This document shows positions 28,325 to 36,587 of a DNA stretch of 64,000 nucleotides, piece by piece. The DNA is taken from positions 186,001 to 250,000 of the forward strand of contig NZ_SLVF01000005.1 of the NCBI RefSeq assembly GCF_004345365.1, given 5' to 3'. A model generated the notes under the pieces. That model saw only the letters and a list, made by a program, of their open reading frames with translations. It had not been told where the DNA came from and ran no database searches. Within the stretch, counting starts at the first letter, position 1, and every line of letters begins with the position of its first letter. The DNA comes from Kribbella sp. VKM Ac-2568. Its GTDB lineage: Bacteria; Actinomycetota; Actinomycetes; Propionibacteriales; Kribbellaceae. Made by a program: the position numbers and the translations under genes.

Positions 28325-28753
28325 TCAGGCGTCCTGGGCAGTGGTGGCCGAGGCGTCGCCGACGTTGGCCCGGACCCACTCGACGATCTCGACCGTGGTC
28401 GCGCCGGGGGTGAAGATCTTGTGCACGCCGAGCTCGGCCAGCGGCTGCAGGTCGGCCTCGGGGATGATCCCGCCGCCGAACACCACGATGTCGTCCGCGT
28501 CGCGCTCGGTGAGCAGTTCGCGGACCTTCTTGAACAGCGTCATGTGCGCGCCGGACAGCACCGACAGGCCGACCGCGTCGGCGTCCTCCGCGATCGCGGT
28601 CTCGACGATCTGCTCCGGGGTCTGGTGCAGCCCGGTGTAGATGACCTCCATGCCGGCGTCGCGCAGCGCCCGGGCGACCACTTTCGCGCCCCGGTCGTGG
28701 CCGTCCAGTCCCGGCTTGGCGACGACGACCCGCAGTGGGCTGGTGGCTGGCAT
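28325..28753 (-). CDS. icmB: Cobalamin-binding small subunit of an acyl-CoA mutase (IcmB-like)
   Basis: 142 residues forming a single B12-binding domain. [18 protein letters not shown] holds the DxHxxG motif with His19 as lower cobalt ligand. [10 protein letters not shown] and [12 protein letters not shown] complete the dimethylbenzimidazole pocket. The sequence is close to my memory of Streptomyces IcmB, which with IcmA interconverts isobutyryl-CoA and n-butyryl-CoA; S. coelicolor icmB lies in the same neighbourhood. No large subunit is in the window, so it must be elsewhere. ATG 28753 is used; upstream frame is unconserved. Confidence 0.88.
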   Translation of the reverse strand: MPATSPLRVVVAKPGLDGHDRGAKVVARALRDAGMEVIYTGLHQTPEQIVETAIAEDADAVGLSVLSGAHMTLFKKVRELLTERDADDIVVFGGGIIPEADLQPLAELGVHKIFTPGATTVEIVEWVRANVGDASATTAQDA

Positions 28754-28946
28754 GTGTGGGCCTCTCGATCTGTGGACACGGCCTTGCGCCGCGGCAGTCA
28801 TCCAGACATTCGCAGGTTAGCCGAGCCGCACCTCACGGATAAGACACGGAGGTGTGTGTTCCCGGCCACGCGGCCAGACAACCGGTTACCGTGGAAAGAG
28901 ATCGGACCAGTACGACGGGGGGTCTGATTCTGCGTGAGGAGTCGCC

Positions 28947-29837
28947 ATGAGTGCCGAGGCGGTGGACGAACCGGGGAACTCGCAGGATGCCGCGACGCGG
29001 AGCAGCATCCGAGAGGCACTCGAGGGGCTGAAGTACGGCGCCCGCTCGGCGCTGTCCCCGCGTGTACTGCAGGGCGCGGCCGTGGAGCTCGGCTGGATCA
29101 CCACCCATCTGGCGATGTACCCGCTCGGTCTGGTCACCGGCTCCGGTGACCGCACCAACCGGCTGACCCTCAACGGACTCACCCCGGCCCAGCGCAGCCT
29201 GCTGGTCGGCGACGTCCGCGCCGCCGGTACGCCGATCCTCCTGGCGCACGGGATCGTCGACAACCACACGGTCTTCGCGTTGATGCGGCGCCAGCTGCTC
29301 CGCCGGGGATTCACCCGGATCCACACCTTCTCCTACTCACCCCTGACGCTCGACGTCCGCAGTACGGCGGAACGGATGGGCGCGGAGATCGAGGCGATCT
29401 GCGAGGAGTCCGGGTCCGAGCAGATTCACGTGATCGGGCACAGCCTCGGCGGGCTGATCGCGCGATACTACGTCCAGCGGCTCGGCGGTGACGAGCGCGT
29501 GCACACCTGCGTGACGCTGGGGACTCCACACCAGGGCACCATGGCCGCCCGGCTGCTGCCGTGGCCGCTGGTGAAGCAGGTCCGGCCGGACAGCGACCTG
29601 ATGGCCGAGCTGGACGAGCCGGCGCCGAACTGCGGGACCAGGTTCGTCGCGTTCTACAGCGACGTCGACCAGTTGATCGTGCCGCAGCGGCGGGCCCGGC
29701 TCCGGCATCCGGACCTGATCGCCCGCAATGTCAGGATCAACGGCGTCGGCCACCTCTCCCTGCCGTTCCACGGCGAAGTGGTGCACCAGATCACCGGGAT
29801 GCTGGCGCATCTGGATGAACAGGACACAGTTGCCTGA
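28947..29837 (+). CDS. Alpha/beta hydrolase, lipase-like
   Basis: 296 residues, no obvious signal peptide. The fold is clear: PILLAHGIVDNHTVF (oxyanion region), the nucleophile elbow HVIGHSLGGLIARYY with Ser in GHSLGG, and the late His in NGVGHLSLPF. The Asp is probably in FYSDVDQLIVP. It resembles PGAP1/triacylglycerol lipase-type esterases, and a similar gene sits next to the M23 peptidase and icmB in Streptomyces. The physiological ester is unknown. The divergent promoter with icmB lies in 28754-28946. Confidence 0.88.
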   Translation: MSAEAVDEPGNSQDAATRSSIREALEGLKYGARSALSPRVLQGAAVELGWITTHLAMYPLGLVTGSGDRTNRLTLNGLTPAQRSLLVGDVRAAGTPILLAHGIVDNHTVFALMRRQLLRRGFTRIHTFSYSPLTLDVRSTAERMGAEIEAICEESGSEQIHVIGHSLGGLIARYYVQRLGGDERVHTCVTLGTPHQGTMAARLLPWPLVKQVRPDSDLMAELDEPAPNCGTRFVAFYSDVDQLIVPQRRARLRHPDLIARNVRINGVGHLSLPFHGEVVHQITGMLAHLDEQDTVA

Positions 29838-29952
29838 CCCGTCAGCCAACTAGCTCCTGACATAGCAGCTATCCCGGCGGTTCGGCGGATGCACGTGCAG
29901 CGGCTCATGCAAAAGTTTCGTGAAGGAGAGGCCGAAAAGGGGGTGGCGGGGT

Positions 29953-29981
29953 TTGTCGCCTCGTGACGGTTCCGTTATGGT
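29953..29981 (+). promoter_or_regulatory. Housekeeping-type promoter for the M23 peptidase
   Basis: TTGTCG at 29953-29958, a 17-base spacer, and TATGGT at 29976-29981. The leader of about 65 bases that follows contains CTCCCGGGAG and other GC-rich palindromes. The 29838-30054 gap holds nothing else that I can name. Confidence 0.6.
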
Positions 29982-30054
29982 GCATGAGCCCCCGGGGGGA
30001 ATAGATCTCCCGGGAGCGGACAGTGCCCCTCCCCTGTGACCGAAAGGCCACGTT

Positions 30055-30945
30055 GTGTCCCAGCACCGTGCCGCGGCTAGCCGCGACACGCCAGGCAACG
30101 CTGCGCGCAAGCCCGGCGCAGGACGTCACGGCGCCAAACATCGTGTTGCCAGGCGTAACACCCCGAGCAGTACCCAGGTAGTCGGACTGACCGCCGCCCT
30201 CGCGGCAGCGGCAGGAGCTGTCGGCTTCAGCCACAGCTCGCTGGCCTCACCGACCCAGGCGAACTCAGCGGTCAACGTTGCTGCGCTCAGCATGGGCAGC
30301 GGCCAACTGTCCGACCTGACCACCGCGCGGATCGAGCGACGCCAGCTCGCCACCCGTGACTCCTCCCGCGTCGAGCTGTCCGGCGCTGATCTGACCAAGA
30401 AGCAGGCCGCGGCCGACCGGACCGCGAAGGCCCGGGCCGCCAAGCTCGATGCCACCCGTGCGCTGACCACCAAGCGCGCCACCGCCCTCGCCAAGGCCAA
30501 GGCCGCGGCCGACGCGGCGGAAGAGAAGCTCCGCACCTCAGCCACCCGCTGCGAGATGATGATCTCCGGCTACCACATCACCGCCACCTTCGGTCAGGGC
30601 GGCGGCCGCTGGGCCCGCAACCACACCGGCACCGACTTCGCCGCCCCGATCGGCACTCCGATCCGCTCGGTGATGAAGGGCGAGGTCGTCAGCGCCGAGT
30701 TCGCCGGGGCGTACGGCCGGCAGGTCCGGGTGCGGCACGAGGACGGCACCGAGACCTGGTACAACCACATGTCGAAGTTCAGCGTCTCGGTCGGCGAGAC
30801 CGTGTACGCCGGCGACCAGGTCGGCGCGGTCGGAGTCACCGGCAACACCACCGGCCCGCACCTGCACTTCGAGGTACGCCCGGACGCCGGCGAGCCGATC
30901 GACCCGATGCCGTGGCTCCGCAGCCACTGCGGCCTCAACCCCTGA
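30055..30945 (+). CDS. Secreted M23 family metallopeptidase
   Basis: 296 residues. A long basic N-terminus precedes the hydrophobic segment VVGLTAALAAAAGAVGF, so it is exported as a long signal or membrane anchor. A Lys/Ala/Arg helical region (about 85-155, likely coiled coil) leads to the C-terminal M23 domain: HTGTDFAAPIGTPI (His and Asp zinc ligands), YGRQVRVRHEDGTETWYNHM and TGPHLHFEVRP (HLHFE). It should cut peptidoglycan cross-links, or localise wall growth. GTG 30055 has AAAGG upstream. It matches the Rv0950c-type gene next to pcrA in M. tuberculosis. Confidence 0.93.
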   Translation: MSQHRAAASRDTPGNAARKPGAGRHGAKHRVARRNTPSSTQVVGLTAALAAAAGAVGFSHSSLASPTQANSAVNVAALSMGSGQLSDLTTARIERRQLATRDSSRVELSGADLTKKQAAADRTAKARAAKLDATRALTTKRATALAKAKAAADAAEEKLRTSATRCEMMISGYHITATFGQGGGRWARNHTGTDFAAPIGTPIRSVMKGEVVSAEFAGAYGRQVRVRHEDGTETWYNHMSKFSVSVGETVYAGDQVGAVGVTGNTTGPHLHFEVRPDAGEPIDPMPWLRSHCGLNP

Positions 30946-31039
30946 GCCGGCCCCTTCCTGCTCCGTCGGACCGGTTCTGAACCTCAGACGGACGTAAAGC
31001 TTTGGCGGCGCTGACAACTCCGCCGTTAGGCTGCCGCGC

Positions 31040-31561
31040 ATGCGTCCGGCGCCTGGTGAAGTCCTGCATTTCTCCGAAGATCCGACGATCGACATCTTCC
31101 GGCCCCATCTCGCCCCGACCTCGGTGAAGACCACCCCGTACGTCTGGGCCGTCGGCCACGATCGCGCTCCTGACTACTGGTTCCCCCGGCAATGCCCTCG
31201 CGCCATGGCCTGGGTCGGCCCGGACACCACTCCCGCGGACCAGAGCCGCATCATCGGGGACGGCTGCGGCGCTCGGGTCCATGTGATCGAGTACGGCTGG
31301 CTGGAGGCCGTCCGCACGGTCGAGCTCTACGCGTACCACCTTCCCGCCGAGCCGTTCGAACCGGCCGAGGCCGCCGTGGTGGCGACGACCGAGGTGACGC
31401 CGTTGGGGCCGCCTGAGCGGGTGGGTGACCTGTTCGAGCTGCACGCCGAGGCCGGGATCCAGCTCCGCGTGCTGCCGCGGCTGCACGAGTTCTGGGATGC
31501 CGTGACCACCTCCACCCTCGAGTTCAGCGGCATCCGCCTGCGGAACGCCCTGCCGCGTTAG
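31040..31561 (+). CDS. DUF6886 family protein
   Basis: 173 residues, soluble. The sequence opens LHFSEDPTIDIFRPH and continues PYVWAVGHDRAPDYWFPRQ CPR, a pattern I associate with DUF6886. In these proteins a short motif at the start and a Trp/His-rich segment are conserved, but no activity is known. It lies about 95 bases after the M23 peptidase and 42 bases before the LanC-like gene on the same strand. Confidence 0.8.
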   Translation: MRPAPGEVLHFSEDPTIDIFRPHLAPTSVKTTPYVWAVGHDRAPDYWFPRQCPRAMAWVGPDTTPADQSRIIGDGCGARVHVIEYGWLEAVRTVELYAYHLPAEPFEPAEAAVVATTEVTPLGPPERVGDLFELHAEAGIQLRVLPRLHEFWDAVTTSTLEFSGIRLRNALPR

Positions 31562-31603
31562 GCACGGGTTAGCCGCCGGCTCGCGAGGTGCCATCATTGA
31601 GCG

Positions 31604-33024
31604 GTGACGGCGGAGGCTCCTTATCGCGATCTGGCCGAGTCCGCCTGGCGCTGGGTGCTCGACCAGGTGCGCTGGCAGGACGGGCCCTGGATCCCTGAGG
31701 AGGTCGGCGGGGCTGACGTGCCGGACATCCCGCTCGAGCGCGACGGCACGTACGTCGGCGTCGGCGGACTCGCACATGTGCTGACCGAGATCCGGCTGTC
31801 CCGGCCGTGGACCGCCGAGGAGCAGACCCTGGCGGGAGCGATCGTCGAGCGAGCGGTGGGATCGCCGACAGCACGGACTGCACGTACTTCGACGGCCTGG
31901 TCAGCGGCATCGGAGTACTCACTGCACTAGGTGCCACGGTGCCGGCAGAAGCGGCAGTCGGGCGGCTCCTGGAGCTCGCGACGCCCGATGGTTGGCCGCA
32001 GACGCTGCTCGGGCCACCTACCTACCTTCCAGGCGCTCGCTTCAATGACCTGACACTGGGTGCGGCCGGAGTACTGCTTGGTGGGCTGTGGGCTCGACGG
32101 CACGGGGTGGACGGCGCCTGCGAGCTGAGTGACCATGCTGCTCGCGTGTTGCTGGCTGAGGCTGAGCACCTGCCGAGCGGTACGAACTGGCCATTCGTGG
32201 CCAAGCGCTTCCGGCCGGAGGCCGAGGGCACGCAGATGCCCAACCTGTCGCACGGCGTCGCGGGGGTCGCGGCCGCGGTGGCGCTCGCTGCCGCCGAGCT
32301 GGACCGCCCAGAGCTGGCTGCCGCCGCTCAGAGTGGCGCGGAGCACCTGGTGAGTCTCGGGGTGACGGACGGCCGCGGGTTCGTCGTACCGCGCTATATC
32401 CCGAGCGATGCCACCGATGAGGACGAGGTCACCTTCACCTGGTGTCACGGTGCGGCGGGGACGTCCTTGCTCTTCCTGGCGCTGGACCAGGCCGGTATCG
32501 AAGAGGTCCGAGGTGTGCCGCCGCTGACCTGGCACCAGCGCAGCCTGCACAGCGTCCGTACGTCGGGGCTGCCTGAGCGGCTTCACCCCGGCTTCTGGGA
32601 CAACGACGGCCGCTGCTGCGGTACTGCGGGAGTCGGCGACGTCTTCCTGGACTCCTGGCAGCGGTCCGGGGACCAGCAGGACCTGGACTTCGCCGTACGG
32701 CTGGCCGACGCGTTGGTCGAGCGGGCGTTCGTGGACGGGCCGCACGCCTACTGGCGGTTCGTCGAGCATCGGGCGCCGGAGCCGTTGCTGCAGCCGCGGG
32801 TCGGCTGGATGCAGGGAGCGGCCGGGATCGCGGCGTACCTGTTCCGGACCGAGCGGGTGCTCGCCGACGGGTCCAAGGCGGAGTCGCTGCCGCGGATGGA
32901 GACCTGGTTCGCGCTGCCACCGACTGGAGTGGCCCAGGTCGGAGCGGAGCCGGCCGTCAGCGGCTCAGCGGCGCCACACTTCGGCGGTGGTCAAGAACGC
33001 GGAGGAGCCGGGCCGGTCGGCTGA
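31604..33024 (+). pseudogene. LanC-like protein, split by a frameshift
   Basis: Two frames together give one LanC-like protein of about 470 residues. The first (GTG 31604 to about 31857) covers YRDLAESAWRWVLDQV to AIVERAVG; the second, one frame back, continues IADSTDCTYFDGLVSGIGVL to the stop at 33024. The break falls at GGG, 31858-31860; one more G would restore the frame. The zinc-site motifs are in the second part: FTWCHGAAGTSLLF and RCCGTAGVGDVF, as in lanthionine cyclases. There is no lantibiotic precursor or dehydratase nearby, so even if intact this would be a stand-alone LanC-like protein. The end overlaps the convergent hypothetical gene by 60 bases. A sequencing error is possible. 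Confidence 0.75.
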
Positions 33025-33525
33025 GCCGTCGACCTGGACGAAGCCGGGCACGCTCGCGCCGCCGATCGAGACCGTCGCGGAGCGGACCGGGGCGATGACC
33101 AGGCTGAGGCTGTGGGTGCCCGCGGCGAGCTGGAAGTTGTCGGTGGCGAACAGCCGCCGGTCGAGCACGCCGCCCATCTCGATCTGGATGTCGGCCGCCT
33201 TCGCGCTCAGCCCGTCCGCCAGGTTCATCGAGACCTGGACGAGTTCCCGCTCGATCGCGGGCTCGTGCCACGGCAGCCCCTGGACCTCGAGGAACGAGCG
33301 GACGAAGTACCGCTCCAGCCAGGACGCGAGGTCGACATCCTCCGAGACCACCCGGACGATGCCGTCGAACCAGAGCACGACCGCCGTACCGGAGCCGCAG
33401 ATCGACCAGTCGACCGTCCAGATCGACGCGAACGCGGTGACCTTGCCGTCGGAGTCGAACAGCCGCAGGCCAGGATTCGCTCCCGCCAGGATGATCCGGC
33501 GGTGGCTGTCAGGTGCCTTGGGCAT
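32965..33525 (-). CDS. Hypothetical protein
   Basis: 186 residues, soluble, probably beta-rich, not recognised. It opens with IILAGANPGLRLFDSDGK and has alternating hydrophobic strands (GTAVVLWFDGIVRVVSEDV, THSLSLVIAPVRSATVSIGG). GAAGG lies 7 bases before ATG 33525. It sits 74 bases upstream of pcrA... on the minus strand this means it is transcribed after pcrA and may be read through from it. Its 3' end overlaps the LanC-like gene tail. Confidence 0.65.
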   Translation of the reverse strand: MPKAPDSHRRIILAGANPGLRLFDSDGKVTAFASIWTVDWSICGSGTAVVLWFDGIVRVVSEDVDLASWLERYFVRSFLEVQGLPWHEPAIERELVQVSMNLADGLSAKAADIQIEMGGVLDRRLFATDNFQLAAGTHSLSLVIAPVRSATVSIGGASVPGFVQVDGSADRPGSSAFLTTAEVWRR

Positions 33526-33599
33526 GGCAGGACCTTCGTCCGGGGAGGGCCGAAAACACCGATTGTGTCAGCTGAGCCCCGGAACGCAACGGAAACGTC

Positions 33600-35930
33600 T
33601 CAGATCTTCTCCACCGGTGCGTAGCGCAGCAGCAGCCGTTTGACCCCTTCGGAGCCGAAATCGATGTCGGCCTGCGCCTGCTGACCCTCGCCCCGGACCA
33701 CCACGACGGTGCCCATCCCGAAGGTGTCGTGCACCACCCGATCGCCCGGATTCAGGCTGATCACCGGCTTGTCCGAGGCCGTACGGCGGGCCGGCTCCCA
33801 GCGGCTGGTGACTCCGCTGGCTCCGCCCGAGGACGTCCCGGTGCCGGACCAGCGGGTGATCGCGGACTCGTCGCGGCGCCAGTCCAGCAGCTCCGCCGGG
33901 ATCTCCTCGAGGAACCTGGACGGCGGGTTGTGCTGCGGAGCGCCGTACGCACTGCGGACAGCGGCCCGGGAGATCGCCAGCCGCTGCCGCGCGCGGGTGA
34001 TCCCGACGTACGCGAGCCGCCGCTCCTCCTCGAGCTCCTTCATGTCCGTGAGCGACCGGGAGTGCGGGAAGACGCCGTCCTCCATGCCGGTCAGGAAGAC
34101 CACCGGGAACTCGAGGCCCTTCGCGGTGTGCAGGGTCATCAGCGTGACGACGCCACCGTCGTCGGCGGCGTCGGGGATCTGGTCCGCGTCCGCGACCAGG
34201 GCGACCCGCTCGAGGAACGCCTGCAGGTCCGACGGCTCGGCCGCGGCCGTCCGCTCCTCGACGAACTCGCGAGCCACCGAGATGAACTCGTCGAGGTTCT
34301 CCAGCCGGGTCTCGTCCTGGGGATCCGGCGACTTCTGCAGCTCCTCGTAGTACCCGGAGCGGTGCAGGGCGACGTCCAGGATGTCGTCCGGCGGGGCGCC
34401 CGAGTCGACCATCGCGGTGAGCTCGTCGAGGATGTCGACGAACGCCTGCACCGCGTTGACGCTGCGGCTGGCCATCGCCGGGGCGTCCTGGGCCCGGCGC
34501 AGCGCGGCCGAGAAGGGGATCCGATCCCGTTGCGCGAGCGCCTCGATGGCGGCCTCGGCGCGGTCGCCGATCCCCCGCTTCGGCACGTTCAGGATCCGGC
34601 GCAGCGAGACCAGGTCCTCGGGGTTCACCAGCACCCGCAGGTAGGCCAGCGCGTCGCGGACCTCCTTGCGCTCGTAGAACCGGACACCGCCGACCACCTT
34701 GTACGGATGGCCGGTGCGGATGAAGACCTCCTCGAACACGCGGGACTGGGCGTTCGTCCGGTAGAACACCGCCACGTCCGACGGCTTCACCCCGTCGGCG
34801 TCGGTGAGCCGGTCGATCTCGTCCGCGACGAACTGCGCCTCGTCGTGCTCGTTGTCCGCCACGTAGACGGCGATCTGCTCGCCCTGGCCCGAGTCGGACC
34901 ACAGGTTCTTCGCCTTGCGGCCCTCGTTGCGGCTGATCACCGCGTTCGCCGCGGTCAGGATCGTCTGGGTGGAGCGGTAGTTCTGCTCCAGCAGGATCGT
35001 CTCGGCGTTGGTGAAGTCCTCCTCGAACGCGAGGATGTTGCGGATCGTCGCGCCCCGGAAGGCGTAGATCGACTGGTCCGCGTCACCGACCACCATCAGC
35101 TCGGCCGGCGGGCTGACCGGCCCGTCGTTCGGCCCCGGCTCGAGGTCCGCGCACAGCTCCCGGATCAGCGTGTACTGCGCGTGGTTGGTGTCCTGGTACT
35201 CGTCGACGAGCACGTGGCGGAACCTGCGGCGGTAGTACTCGCGGACCTCCGGGAACGCCTGCAGCAGGTTCACCGTGGTCATCAGCAGGTCGTCGAAGTC
35301 CAGCGCGTTCGCCTGCGCGAGCCGCTCCTGGTAGATCCGGTAGCACTCGGCGTAGGTCTCCTCGAGGTGGTTCGAGGCCTTCGCCGCGGACGTCTCGTGG
35401 TCGATCAGCTCGTTCTTCTGGGTGCTGATCCAGTTCAGCACCGCGCGCGGGTTGTACCGCTTGACGTCCAGGTCGAGCTCCCGGCACACCAGCGTCATCA
35501 GCCGCCGCGAGTCGGTGTCGTCGTAGATCGAGAACGTCGAGCTGATCCCGAACCGCTTGATGTCGCGGCGCAGGATCCGCACGCACGACGAGTGGAACGT
35601 CGAGACCCACATCAGCTTCGCGCGCGGCCCGACCAGCTCGACCACCCGCTCCCGCATCTCCGCGGCCGCCTTGTTGGTGAACGTGATCGCCAGGATCGAC
35701 CCGGGATGCGCGTCCCGCGCCGCCAGCAGATAGGCGATCCGCCGGGTCAGCACCCGCGTCTTGCCCGAGCCGGCACCCGCCACCACGAGCAGCGGTTTCC
35801 CGGCGTGCACGACAGCGGCCCGCTGCTGCGGGTTCAGCCCCTCGAGCAGCGATTCCGGGTCGGTCCGGTGCTTCTTGGGCTCCTCGAGCGGCACCGGCAG
35901 TTCGTCTGGAGAGAAGAGCGTCGTCATCAC
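33600..35930 (-). CDS. pcrA: ATP-dependent DNA helicase PcrA/UvrD
   Basis: SF1A 3'-5' helicase of repair and replication restart; 776 residues. Motifs in order: Q motif GLNPQQRAAV, Walker A AGAGSGKT (51-58), TFTNKAAAEMRERV, Walker B with VDEYQDTNHAQY, VVGDADQSIYAFRGA, LEQNYRSTQTIL, TLHTAKGLEFPVVFLTG and YVGITRARQRL. The C-terminus (GDRVVHDTFGMGTVVVVRGE) is the Tudor-like domain that binds RNA polymerase. ATG 35930 follows a G-rich ribosome binding site. It corresponds to uvrD1 (Rv0949). Confidence 0.98.
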   Translation of the reverse strand: MMTTLFSPDELPVPLEEPKKHRTDPESLLEGLNPQQRAAVVHAGKPLLVVAGAGSGKTRVLTRRIAYLLAARDAHPGSILAITFTNKAAAEMRERVVELVGPRAKLMWVSTFHSSCVRILRRDIKRFGISSTFSIYDDTDSRRLMTLVCRELDLDVKRYNPRAVLNWISTQKNELIDHETSAAKASNHLEETYAECYRIYQERLAQANALDFDDLLMTTVNLLQAFPEVREYYRRRFRHVLVDEYQDTNHAQYTLIRELCADLEPGPNDGPVSPPAELMVVGDADQSIYAFRGATIRNILAFEEDFTNAETILLEQNYRSTQTILTAANAVISRNEGRKAKNLWSDSGQGEQIAVYVADNEHDEAQFVADEIDRLTDADGVKPSDVAVFYRTNAQSRVFEEVFIRTGHPYKVVGGVRFYERKEVRDALAYLRVLVNPEDLVSLRRILNVPKRGIGDRAEAAIEALAQRDRIPFSAALRRAQDAPAMASRSVNAVQAFVDILDELTAMVDSGAPPDDILDVALHRSGYYEELQKSPDPQDETRLENLDEFISVAREFVEERTAAAEPSDLQAFLERVALVADADQIPDAADDGGVVTLMTLHTAKGLEFPVVFLTGMEDGVFPHSRSLTDMKELEEERRLAYVGITRARQRLAISRAAVRSAYGAPQHNPPSRFLEEIPAELLDWRRDESAITRWSGTGTSSGGASGVTSRWEPARRTASDKPVISLNPGDRVVHDTFGMGTVVVVRGEGQQAQADIDFGSEGVKRLLLRYAPVEKI

Positions 35931-36025
35931 CCCCCAGCCTAGGCGCTCCCCCGGACAGTTCCCGTACTACGTGCCGCCCCGCCCCCAGGTCACCGCTGAC
36001 CGAACACCCGCCACCTCCCGGCAAC

Positions 36026-36067
36026 GCAGTACCGGCGGGGCAGTACCGCGGGCGCAGTACCGGTGGC
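36026..36067. repeat. Three 14-bp tandem repeats in a divergent promoter region
   Basis: GCAGTACCG starts at 36026, 36040 and 36054, so each unit is 14 bp (GCAGTACCGGCGGG, GCAGTACCGCGGGC, GCAGTACCGGTGGC). They lie between the pcrA start and the divergent membrane-protein gene and could be a multi-site operator. Confidence 0.8.
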
Positions 36068-36157
36068 CGATCGGCTGGTGGCCGGTCAGCCGGTTGGGCG
36101 GTGTGCGGGAGGGGGTTGGGTCGCGAGGCTGGAGGAGACAGGAAGAGAGGTCGGGTC

Positions 36158-36577
36158 GTGGGAAATGTCGGTACGGAGAGGAAGGATGTGGACACCAGGG
36201 CCGCGTTGGGGCGGGTGCGGGGATTGGTGGGGGTGTATCTGGCGATCAGCGTCCTCACCTTGGCGGCAATCGTGCTGCTTCGGCGTCACGTGGAGGTCGT
36301 CACTGATGCGGTGTGGGTCAGAGGGACCATCGTCGTGGGTAGCGCGACGTTGATGTCGGTTTTCGCCGCCAGGGCCGCGAATGGCTCGAAGGGCGCCTTC
36401 CGGCGGTTGCGGGTGCTTTCGGCGGTGATGGTGGTGGCGATCGTGGTGATCGTCGCGATCCCGGGGATGTTCCCCGTGTGGATGAAGATCGATCAGGCGG
36501 TCTGCGGAGTGGTGCTGCTCGGGGTCGTCCTGGTTGTCAACGGCAAGCACCTTCGGGCTGCGTTCGGCGAGCGCTAG
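36158..36577 (+). CDS. Small membrane protein
   Basis: About 139 residues with four hydrophobic segments (VGVYLAISVLTLAAIVLL, GTIVVGSATLMSVFAA, LSAVMVVAIVVIVAIPGMF, AVCGVVLLGVVLVV). GTG 36158 has GAGAGG 7 bases upstream and begins after the repetitive promoter region. No family is recognised. Ten bases downstream the histidine kinase gene begins, so it is probably an accessory membrane component of that two-component system or its target. Confidence 0.75.
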   Translation: MGNVGTERKDVDTRAALGRVRGLVGVYLAISVLTLAAIVLLRRHVEVVTDAVWVRGTIVVGSATLMSVFAARAANGSKGAFRRLRVLSAVMVVAIVVIVAIPGMFPVWMKIDQAVCGVVLLGVVLVVNGKHLRAAFGER

Positions 36578-36587
36578 ATTGGCTGAC

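Noticed and set aside
28101..28927. Plus-strand ORFs across the icmB region
   Set aside because: Antisense to icmB and its terminator; no support from sequence similarity.
29920..30054. Possible ydaO-type (c-di-AMP) riboswitch before the M23 peptidase
   Set aside because: Such riboswitches precede some actinobacterial wall hydrolase genes, but the conserved GGGGAACC-like and GGGUGAAU-like blocks are absent and the leader is too short.
33729..35942. Plus-strand frame of more than 700 codons opposite pcrA
   Set aside because: Antisense to pcrA; an effect of high GC at third positions.
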